Positions 57,875-64,000 of a stretch of 64,000 nt of DNA are shown in pieces; positions within the stretch are counted from its first letter, which is position 1, and each line of letters opens with the position of its first letter. The DNA lies in the NCBI GenBank assembly GCA_963761655.1, contig CAVXHI010000008.1:372001-436000 (forward strand), written 5' to 3'. Below the pieces are notes generated by a model that was not told the DNA's origin, ran no database searches, and saw only the letters and a list, made by a program, of their open reading frames with translations. The stretch comes from RYN-122 sp963761655 (lineage in GTDB: Bacteria; Actinomycetota; Actinomycetes; Mycobacteriales; SCTD01). A program made the position numbers and the translations under genes.

Positions 57875-59067
57875 GGGGTGAGCGTAGGGACCGCGCCGAC
57901 GCCGGGCAGGGCGAGCATCTGGTCGAGGGCAGCGCGGGCCTCGCGGGCGGTCGCGGGCTCGACCTCGATCCGGTTCGGGACCCGCCCGGCGACGAGCTCC
58001 TCGAGCGTCCACACCAGGTGCGGCAGGTCGATCCGGTTCATCGTCGAGCAGTAGCAGACGTCCTTGTCCAGGAACACGACCGTCTTGTCGGGGTGGGCGT
58101 TCGCGAGCCGGCGCACCAGGTTGAGCTCGGTGCCGATGGCCCAGGACGAGCCGGCCGGGGCGGCGTCGAGCGCCTGGATGATGAACTCGGTCGAGCCGAC
58201 CAGGTCGGCGGCCTCGACGACCTCGTTGCGGCACTCCGGGTGGACCAGCACGGTCACGCCGGGGACGCGCGCCCGGACCTCCTCGACGCTGCGGACCGTG
58301 AAGCGGCCGTGCACCGAGCAGTGGCCCTTCCACAGGATCATCGTCGCGTCACGCAGCTGCTGGACGGTCAGCCCGCCCAGGGGCTTGTGCGGGTCGTACA
58401 GGACGCAGTCGTCCAGGGACAGGCCCATCTCGCGGACGGCGGTGTTGCGACCCAGGTGCTGGTCGGGCAGGAACAGCACCTTGCCGGCCTGCTCGAACGC
58501 CCACGTCAGCGCGGTCCTGGCGTTGCTGGACGTGCAGACCGTCCCGCCGTGCCGGCCGGTGAAGGCCTTGATCGCGGCGCTCGAGTTCATGTAGGTCACG
58601 GGGACGACGTCGTCCGCGATGCCCGCCTCGACGAGGGCGTCCCAGCACTCCTCGACCTGGTCGAAGGTCGCCATGTCGGCCATCGAGCAGCCCGCGGCGA
58701 GGTCGGGCAGCAGGACCGCCTGCGACGACGACGTGAGGACGTCGGCGCTCTCGGCCATGAAGTGGACGCCGCAGAACACGACGAACTCGGCGTCGGGACG
58801 GGCCGCGGCCTGCTGGGCGAGCTTGAACGAGTCGCCGGTGACGTCGGCGAAGGCGATGACCTCGTCGCGCTGGTAGTGGTGGCCCAGGACGAAGACCCGG
58901 TTGCCGAGGGCGTCCTTGGCGGCCCGCGCCCGGGCGACCAGGGAGGGGTCGGAGGCGGGCGGCAGGGCGCCGGGGCAGTCGACGCCGCGCTCGGAGGCGG
59001 GGTCGGTGCCCTGGCCGAGGAGGAGCAGGGCGAGCGGGGTGGGCGTGGGCTCCACGAAGACGGTCAC
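57871..59067 (-). CDS. nadA: Quinolinate synthase
   Basis: A 398-residue [4Fe-4S] enzyme that condenses iminoaspartate with dihydroxyacetone phosphate to quinolinate, in NAD synthesis. Fe-S Cys ligands are seen in FVVFCGVHFMAESADVL, LVHPECRNEVV and DKDVCYCSTMN; GHHYQRDEVIAFADVTGDS is the substrate region. The nadE gene is at 8.2 kb. GTG start, chosen to give the VTVFVEPTPTPLALL start. nadB and nadC are not near here. Confidence 0.95.
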   Translation of the reverse strand: MTVFVEPTPTPLALLLLGQGTDPASERGVDCPGALPPASDPSLVARARAAKDALGNRVFVLGHHYQRDEVIAFADVTGDSFKLAQQAAARPDAEFVVFCGVHFMAESADVLTSSSQAVLLPDLAAGCSMADMATFDQVEECWDALVEAGIADDVVPVTYMNSSAAIKAFTGRHGGTVCTSSNARTALTWAFEQAGKVLFLPDQHLGRNTAVREMGLSLDDCVLYDPHKPLGGLTVQQLRDATMILWKGHCSVHGRFTVRSVEEVRARVPGVTVLVHPECRNEVVEAADLVGSTEFIIQALDAAPAGSSWAIGTELNLVRRLANAHPDKTVVFLDKDVCYCSTMNRIDLPHLVWTLEELVAGRVPNRIEVEPATAREARAALDQMLALPGVGAVPTLTP

Positions 59068-59140
59068 GCGAGGGCTCCTGGGTCGGCGGCGGGGATAGCG
59101 TCGCACGGACGACAACCTCCGCAGGGGCAGACTCCTTCCC

Positions 59141-60244
59141 GTGCGCGTGCTCCTCGCCCCCGACTGCTTCACCGGCACGCTGAGCGCCCCCGAGGCCGCC
59201 GAGGCGCTCGCCCGCGGGTGGGCCTCGGTGGCTCCCCGCGACGACCTCGACCTGTGCCCGCTGTCCGACGGCGGCCCCGGCCTGCTCGAGGTCCTGCGGC
59301 ACGCCCTGCCCGGCTGCACGGACCTGCCGGTCGTCGTCGAGGACCCGCTGGCGCGGCCCGTGCCGGCGTCGGTCCTGCTGCACCGGTCTCCGGACGGCAC
59401 GGACACGGCCTACGTCGAGAGCGCCCTCGCCTGCGGGCTGCACCTGCTGGCCCCCGACGAGCGCGACCCCGCCCGGACGACGACGTACGGCGTCGGGCAG
59501 CTGGTGGCCGCCGCCCTGGACGCCGGGGCGCGCAGGGTCGTCGTCGGGCTGGGCGGCTCGGGCACGCACGACGGCGGGGCGGGGGCGCTCGCGGCGCTCG
59601 GGATGGCGCGGTACGGCCGGCACGGCCGGCTCGGCTGGGGCGGGGCGCCGCTGGTCGACGTCGTGCGGCTGGAGGGCCGGCCCCGGACGGGCGCCGAGCT
59701 GGTCGCCGCCACCGACGTCGACGTCCCGCTGGGCGGCGCCGCGCTGTTCCTCCCGCAGAAGGGCCCGGCCGACGTCGACCTGCTCACCCGGGCGCTGACC
59801 CGCTGGGCCGACGTCGTCGAGGCGCACCTCGGGGTGGCCGTCCGGGACCTGCCCGGATCGGGCGCGGCCGGGGGGCTCGGCTTCGGGCTGCTGGCCGCCG
59901 GGGGCCGGCGGGAGAGCGGGCTCGGCGTGGTCGCGGAGGCGGTCCGGCTGCGCGAGCGGGTGGAGCGGGCCGACCTCGTGGTCACGGGGGAGGGGTCGTT
60001 CGACGCCACCAGCCTGCTGGGCAAGGTGACCGGGTCGGTGGCGGCACTGGCGCAGGAGGCGGGCGTGCCGTGCCTGGTGCTGGCGGGGCAGGTCGGCGTC
60101 GGGCGGCGGGAGGCGGCGGCCCGGGGCGTCGACGAGGCGCTGTCGCTGACCGACCTCGTGGGGCTGGACGAGGCGCTGGCCGCAGCGGGGCCGGCCCTGC
60201 AGCAGCTGGCCGCCCGGGCCGCCGGGTCGTGGTCGAGGGGCTGA
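59141..60244 (+). CDS. Glycerate kinase
   Basis: A 367-residue glycerate kinase of the GlxK/GarK type. LLAPDCFTGTLSAPEAAEAL at residues 4-23, LCPLSDGGPGLLEVL, VVVGLGGSGTHDGGAG (P-loop-like), ALGM, AAGGLGFGLLA and VVTGEGSFDATSLLGKV are typical. Phosphorylates glycerate with ATP, feeding glycolysis. GTG start. It stands divergent from nadA by a short gap. Confidence 0.88.
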   Translation: MRVLLAPDCFTGTLSAPEAAEALARGWASVAPRDDLDLCPLSDGGPGLLEVLRHALPGCTDLPVVVEDPLARPVPASVLLHRSPDGTDTAYVESALACGLHLLAPDERDPARTTTYGVGQLVAAALDAGARRVVVGLGGSGTHDGGAGALAALGMARYGRHGRLGWGGAPLVDVVRLEGRPRTGAELVAATDVDVPLGGAALFLPQKGPADVDLLTRALTRWADVVEAHLGVAVRDLPGSGAAGGLGFGLLAAGGRRESGLGVVAEAVRLRERVERADLVVTGEGSFDATSLLGKVTGSVAALAQEAGVPCLVLAGQVGVGRREAAARGVDEALSLTDLVGLDEALAAAGPALQQLAARAAGSWSRG

Positions 60245-60324
60245 GCGGCCTACGCTGGGAAGGCATCCGCGCGGGGCGACGTTGAGCCCGGTGGACATCC
60301 TGATCAGCAGCAGAAGAGGTGAGC

Positions 60325-60696
60325 ATGACCGCTCCGGAGACCACCACGCCCGCCGTCGAGACCGCCGTCGGCGTGGTCCTGACCGACCCGGCCGCCGCCA
60401 AGGTCGCCGCGCTGCTCGCCCAGGAGGGGCGTGACGACCTCGCGCTGCGCGTCGCCGTCCAGCCCGGGGGCTGCTCGGGCCTGCGCTACCAGCTCTTCTT
60501 CGACGAGCGCTCGCTCGACGGCGACGCCCGCCAGGAGTACGCGGACGGCAGCGTCAAGGTCGTCGTCGACCGCATGAGCGTCCCGTACCTCGCCGGCGCG
60601 ACGATCGACTTCGTCGACACCATCGAGAAGCAGGGCTTCACCATCGACAACCCGAACGCCGGCGGCTCGTGCGCCTGCGGCGAGTCGTTCCACTAG
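60325..60696 (+). CDS. erpA: Iron-sulfur cluster insertion protein (HesB/IscA/ErpA)
   Basis: A 123-residue A-type carrier. Cys50 (QPGGCSGLRY), Cys116 and Cys118 (GGSCACGESFH) are the three cluster ligands. Receives and passes Fe-S clusters to enzymes such as LipA and NadA, both encoded in this window. ATG start follows AGAGGTGAG. A strong hairpin after the stop ends the unit. Confidence 0.93.
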   Translation: MTAPETTTPAVETAVGVVLTDPAAAKVAALLAQEGRDDLALRVAVQPGGCSGLRYQLFFDERSLDGDARQEYADGSVKVVVDRMSVPYLAGATIDFVDTIEKQGFTIDNPNAGGSCACGESFH

Positions 60697-60711
60697 CCCC
60701 ACCTGCACGGT

Positions 60712-60745
60712 CGAAGGGCGGTCCTCCCCGGAGGGCCGCCCTTCG
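60712..60745 (+). terminator. erpA terminator
   Basis: CGAAGGGCGG pairs perfectly with CCGCCCTTCG, with a second inner pairing (TCCTCC / GGAGGG), 16 bases after the erpA stop. No T-run, but the strongest hairpin in the 105 base gap before the PAP2 gene. Confidence 0.75.
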
Positions 60746-60800
60746 TGCTGCCCGGGCCCGCGCGTGGAGGCCGGAGCCCGAGGGACGGCAGACTGGTCGG

Positions 60801-61841
60801 GTGACCGCCCTCGACGCCGCCCCGTCGGCGCGCGCCCCGCAGGCTCCCGACGACGACTCCCCGCGCGGGCCGCTCCTGCGGATGTACGGCGTCGTCGCCG
60901 TGTTCACCGTCGTGATGGCGCTGCGCTCGTGGCAGGTCGGCATCCCGCCCAAGGACCCGGGCGGGTCGATCCTGCTGTCGCGGGTGGCCATCTCGCTCGG
61001 CCTGCTGCTGCTGCTGTCCCTCGCCGACGCCGGGGTCGCGGCGGCCCGGGGGGAGGGGTCGTTCCTCCGGGTGCTCCGGCAGCGCTGGCCCCGCCGGCGG
61101 CTGCTCGCCGTGCTGGCCGCCCTCGCGGCGTACCACCTGGTCTACGTCGAGTACCGCAACCTCAAGAGCTGGGACGTCCTCAACGCCCCCCGCGACGAGA
61201 TGCTCCTGCGCTGGGACCGGTGGCTGTTCCTCGGCCACAGCCCGAACGTCCTGCTCCACGACCTGTTCGGCCAGGGCGTCGCCAACACCGTGCTCGTGCC
61301 CTGGTACGAGTCGTTCGGCTGGCTCGTCTGCGTGTCCTTCGTGGCGGCGCTCGTCCTGCAGCCGCGCCTGCGCCAGGGCCTGCGCTACGTCGCCAGCGCC
61401 ATGTGGGTGTGGATCCTCGGGACGGCGTCCTACTACGCGATCCCCTCGCTCGGTCCCTTCTGGTCGGCGCCCGAGCAGTTCGCCGGCCTGCCGCGCAGCA
61501 GCATCCAGGAGACCCAGGCGCGGTACCTGCAGGGCCGGGCGGACCTGCTCGCCGACCCGCACGCCCCGGACGCCTACGCGCAGGTCTCGGCGTTCGCCAG
61601 CCTCCACACCGCGGTCACCACCCTCATGCTGATCATGGCGCTGTACTACGGCTTGCGCTGGACCTCGGCCTTCCTCGCGGTCTTCCTGCTGGGCACCCTC
61701 GTCGCGACCGTCTACCTGGGCTGGCACTTCGCGGTCGACGACGTCGCCGGGCTGCTCATCGCGGCGCTCGGCGTCCGGCTCGGCCTCTGGACGGTCGACC
61801 CGCCGGCGGCCCTGCGCGGCCTCGTCCCGCGACGGACGTGA
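60801..61841 (+). CDS. PAP2 superfamily membrane protein (phosphatase/inositol phosphorylceramide synthase-like)
   Basis: A 346-residue polytopic membrane protein. The phosphatase motifs are FASLHTAVTTLML (with the active His) and WHFAVDDVAG (His and Asp of motif C3). Six or more hydrophobic segments. The C-terminal PAP2/AUR1-like domain suggests lipid phosphate hydrolysis or phosphoryl head-group transfer, such as inositol phospholipid synthesis. GTG start. Next gene is a membrane protein 95 bases on. Confidence 0.87.
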   Translation: MTALDAAPSARAPQAPDDDSPRGPLLRMYGVVAVFTVVMALRSWQVGIPPKDPGGSILLSRVAISLGLLLLLSLADAGVAAARGEGSFLRVLRQRWPRRRLLAVLAALAAYHLVYVEYRNLKSWDVLNAPRDEMLLRWDRWLFLGHSPNVLLHDLFGQGVANTVLVPWYESFGWLVCVSFVAALVLQPRLRQGLRYVASAMWVWILGTASYYAIPSLGPFWSAPEQFAGLPRSSIQETQARYLQGRADLLADPHAPDAYAQVSAFASLHTAVTTLMLIMALYYGLRWTSAFLAVFLLGTLVATVYLGWHFAVDDVAGLLIAALGVRLGLWTVDPPAALRGLVPRRT

Positions 61842-61935
61842 CGCGCGACGCGTCCCGCAACCCGTCCAGCGGCCCCGGGTGCACCTACTCTCCGGGCGTG
61901 ACCGCTGCCCGAGTGCCCTCGACGGGGTCTCCGGC

Positions 61936-63582
61936 GTGAGCACGCCCGCCTTCGCCGGACCCTCCGGCCCGCCGCTGTCCCCGTGGGACGTGCTGCGCGC
62001 CGGGGTCCGCCGCTGGGCGGTCGACCCCCGCGTGCTGGCCGCCGTCACCGCCACCGCGCTCGAGGCGCTGTACCTGGTCTTCCGCCCCCAGAGCCCGGAC
62101 CTGGCGGCCCAGCTCGCGCGGGCCGCCGCGGCCTCGCGGGGCGCCGGCCTGTGGTGGGCCGGCTGGTACGGCGGCGTCAACACCCCGCCGTACAGCCTGC
62201 TCAGCGGCGCCCTGATGGCCAAGGCCGGAGTGCTCACGCTCGGGGTCCTGTCGACGGCGGCCGTCTGCGTGCTGGGCGCCGACCTGCTGCGCGGGACCGC
62301 CCGGCCCCGGATCGGCGCGATCGCCCTGTCCGCGGTCGCGTGCGGCAACCTCGCCCAGGGCCGGCTGACCTTCGCGGCCGGCATGGCCCCCGCCCTCGCC
62401 TCGCTCGTCCTGCTGCGCCGCGGCCGGACCGGGTCGGCCGTGGCGCTCGCCGCCGTCTCGGGGCTGATCAGCCCGCTGGCCGCGTTCACCCAGCTCACCG
62501 CCCTCGCGGTCATGTTCCTCGTGGGCCAACCGCGCCGGCCGATCGTGATCGTCGGCGTGGCGTCCGCGCTGCCCGTCGGCGTCGTGTCCCTGCTGTTCGG
62601 CCAGCCGTCGCTCATGCCGTTCAACCCCTGGGCCTGCTTCGGCGTGCTGATCGCCTGCTCCGCCGTCGTGCTCCTGCCCGTGCCGGGCACCGTGCGGGTC
62701 GCGGCCGTCGTGATGGGGCTGATCGCGGTCGTCGCCTGGGCGGTCCCGTCGCCGATCGGCGTCAACGCGATCCGGGTCCCGCTCATGGTCCTCGCGCCCC
62801 TGGTGCTGGCGACGGTCCACCGGGACGGCCCGATGGTCCGCTTCGCCGCGGCCGGGCTGATGGTCTGGCCGGTCATGAACCTGGTCATGGAGCTGCACAT
62901 CGGGGCCGACCCCAGCAGCGGTGCCGCCTACTACGCGCCCCTGCTGCGCCAGCTCCCCGCGGCGGGGACCGCCGTCCAGCGCCTCGAGCTCGTCGACACC
63001 AAGACCCACGGCGGGGCCTTCCACGTCTCGGGGCAGGTGCCTCTCGCCCGCGGCTGGGAGCGGCAGGTCGACGTCGCCCAGAACGGCCTGTTCTACGAGG
63101 GCGAGCTCACCGCCGAGGAGTACCGGGCGTGGCTGCGCGACCGCGCCGTCGGGTGGGTCGCGCTGCCCACCGCCGAGCCCGACTTCGGCTCCCGGCGCGA
63201 GGCCGACCTCGTCCGCGCGGGCCTGCCGTACCTGACGGCGACCTGGCACAACGCCGACTGGACCCTCTACCGGGTCACCGTCGACGCTCCGGCCGCCACC
63301 GGGGGCATCACCGTCACGGCCCTGCAGGACACCGCCGTGCAGCTGAGCGCCCAGGGCCCGGCCAGCGGCGTCGTCAAGCTCGCCTGGAGCCGCCTGCTGA
63401 CGGTCCGCAGCACCAGCGACCCGCTGCTGCGCGGCTGCGTGGTGCCGGGACCGGACGGTGACGTCCGCGTGTCCGTCCCGAGCGCCGGCCGCTGGACCAT
63501 CACCGCCGACGTCGGCGAGCTGCTCGACCCCTGCTCCACCGGCACGGGGCGGCTCGGCCGCCTGGTGGTCCAGCACCGCTGA
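61936..63582 (+). CDS. Polytopic membrane protein, hypothetical (mannosyltransferase-like?)
   Basis: A 548-residue protein with about ten hydrophobic segments (residues 25-330), then a large outer C-terminal part (about 330-548) with LVDTKTHGGAFHVSGQVPLARGWERQVD, FYEGELTAEEYRAWL and a beta-rich end. The outline (many helices, then an outer globular domain, and WERQ/AEEYRAWLRDRAVGWVAL near the end) resembles actinobacterial GT-C-type membrane transferases, but no clear DXD loop was found, so this is only a possibility. GTG start is used; an in-frame ATG about 57 bases upstream (61879) is the alternative. Confidence 0.72.
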   Translation: MSTPAFAGPSGPPLSPWDVLRAGVRRWAVDPRVLAAVTATALEALYLVFRPQSPDLAAQLARAAAASRGAGLWWAGWYGGVNTPPYSLLSGALMAKAGVLTLGVLSTAAVCVLGADLLRGTARPRIGAIALSAVACGNLAQGRLTFAAGMAPALASLVLLRRGRTGSAVALAAVSGLISPLAAFTQLTALAVMFLVGQPRRPIVIVGVASALPVGVVSLLFGQPSLMPFNPWACFGVLIACSAVVLLPVPGTVRVAAVVMGLIAVVAWAVPSPIGVNAIRVPLMVLAPLVLATVHRDGPMVRFAAAGLMVWPVMNLVMELHIGADPSSGAAYYAPLLRQLPAAGTAVQRLELVDTKTHGGAFHVSGQVPLARGWERQVDVAQNGLFYEGELTAEEYRAWLRDRAVGWVALPTAEPDFGSRREADLVRAGLPYLTATWHNADWTLYRVTVDAPAATGGITVTALQDTAVQLSAQGPASGVVKLAWSRLLTVRSTSDPLLRGCVVPGPDGDVRVSVPSAGRWTITADVGELLDPCSTGTGRLGRLVVQHR

Positions 63583-63689
63583 TCCGCCCGTCCGGGTGAC
63601 AGCCGGGCGCCCGCGGTGGGACGGTCCTCCCCGCCACCCCCGCCACCCCCGCCGCGCACCCACCCCGCCGTCTCGCCTCAGGAGCTGCT

Positions 63690-64000
63690 GTGACCCGCAC
63701 CGAGCGCGGAACCACGCCGACCCGCCGCAAGGTCCTCGCCGTCGCCGCGGTCCTGGCGGTGGTCGCGCCCGTCACCGCGGCGCTCGCGCAGGCCCAGCCG
63801 GTCCACGCCACCTACGCCAGCTACGACGTCGGCATCTCCGGCGGCGAGCCCGGGCTCGGCTACGACCCGAAGGCCGACGCCGTGGTCTACGGCTCCGGCA
63901 CCAGCACCAAGCGGATCACGTTCGCGGAGGGGTCCTCGACGCCCACCGTCACGGTCGCGGACATCACCCCGGACACCTCGGCCACCACTCTCGACGCGAT
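63690..64000 (+). CDS. Secreted protein, N-terminal part (cut by the window end)
   Basis: The first 103 residues of an exported protein. Signal peptide: positively charged VTRTERGTTPTRRK, then hydrophobic VLAVAAVLAVVAPVTAALA, with a cleavage site near AQAQP (about residue 36). The mature part (YASYDVGISGGEPGLGYDPK, VVYGSGTSTKRITFAEGS) looks beta-rich, but the family is not clear. GTG start follows CAGGAG at 63,679. The rest lies beyond the window. Confidence 0.75.
   Translation, partial: MTRTERGTTPTRRKVLAVAAVLAVVAPVTAALAQAQPVHATYASYDVGISGGEPGLGYDPKADAVVYGSGTSTKRITFAEGSSTPTVTVADITPDTSATTLDA

Noticed and set aside
61879..61935. ATG start at 61879 for the polytopic protein
   Set aside because: It adds 19 residues with no helix or conserved feature; the GTG at 61936 is closer to the first transmembrane helix. 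Not excluded.
1..64000. tRNA, rRNA, CRISPR array or prophage genes
   Set aside because: No cloverleaf, rRNA or repeat-spacer pattern, integrase, terminase or capsid gene was seen. The only mobile sequence is the IS1182 remnant.

Overview
The window is very GC-rich and has the strong third-position G/C bias, GTG/TTG starts and ATGA/GTGA stop-start overlaps of a high-GC actinomycete. The gene content agrees: the adenylylation-type glutamine synthetase GlnA1, a second synthetase GlnA2 close to GlnE, an RDD-DUF4191-acyltransferase-lipA block, F420-linked enzymes, a SigE-type ECF sigma factor, DUF3043 and many GTG starts. I cannot name the genus; a non-Streptomyces actinomycete is the safest reading. 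It is ordinary chromosome, not a phage or plasmid, with one decayed insertion sequence. No rRNA, tRNA or CRISPR array was seen.

Layout. 0-4.5 kb: end of a flavin monooxygenase, an alpha/beta hydrolase and an SDR in one coupled operon, then a cobalamin riboswitch in front of a NiCoT cobalt transporter, then a short RNB-domain ribonuclease. 4.5-11 kb: a membrane-anchored hypothetical, an F420:NADPH reductase, a BtuF-like protein and a cupin, then panB, nadE and an aldo/keto reductase on the other strand. 11-19.5 kb: NfeD/SPFH pair, glnA2, a class I amidotransferase, a GNAT, glnE and an alpha/beta hydrolase. 19.5-23.4 kb: a glycosyltransferase-like gene and a coupled cassette of two DUF1990 proteins, a YdeI-like protein and a haem-oxygenase-fold protein, facing a CDGSH protein. 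23.4-26.7 kb: a complete P450-ferredoxin-reductase operon with a divergent TetR gene and a palindromic operator.

26.8-36.4 kb: glnA1 with a near-consensus GlnR box and a strong terminator, the RDD/DUF4191/acyltransferase/lipA block, an F420-type LLM oxidoreductase, a sigma factor with a coupled membrane protein, a VOC protein, a phosphatase, a GNAT and lipB. 36.4-45 kb: a secreted Lys/Ala/Pro-repeat protein, a peptidase E/FAD oxidoreductase pair, a Ser/Thr kinase, an IS1182-like wreck fused to the end of a TIGR01777 epimerase gene, and a TetR/MFS pair. 45-51.8 kb: sucB, lpdA, pepA, gcvT and a shikimate-kinase-like gene. 51.8-54.6 kb: cobU (fused to a metallo-beta-lactamase domain), a short degenerate CobT homologue and cobS. 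54.6-64 kb: a small acidic protein, an aldo/keto reductase, two exported proteins, DUF3043, nadA, glycerate kinase, erpA, a PAP2 protein, a polytopic membrane protein and the start of a secreted protein.

Connections. Nitrogen control: GlnE would adenylylate GlnA1 (Tyr402 present) but not GlnA2 (Trp at that place). Cobalamin: cobalt uptake is riboswitch-controlled and the late nucleotide-loop genes sit 50 kb away. Lipoate: lipA and lipB make the cofactor used by SucB and read by Lpd and GcvT. NAD: nadA and nadE are both here. At least seven otherwise healthy genes carry single-base frame breaks in GC-rich runs, so sequence error should be considered before calling them pseudogenes.
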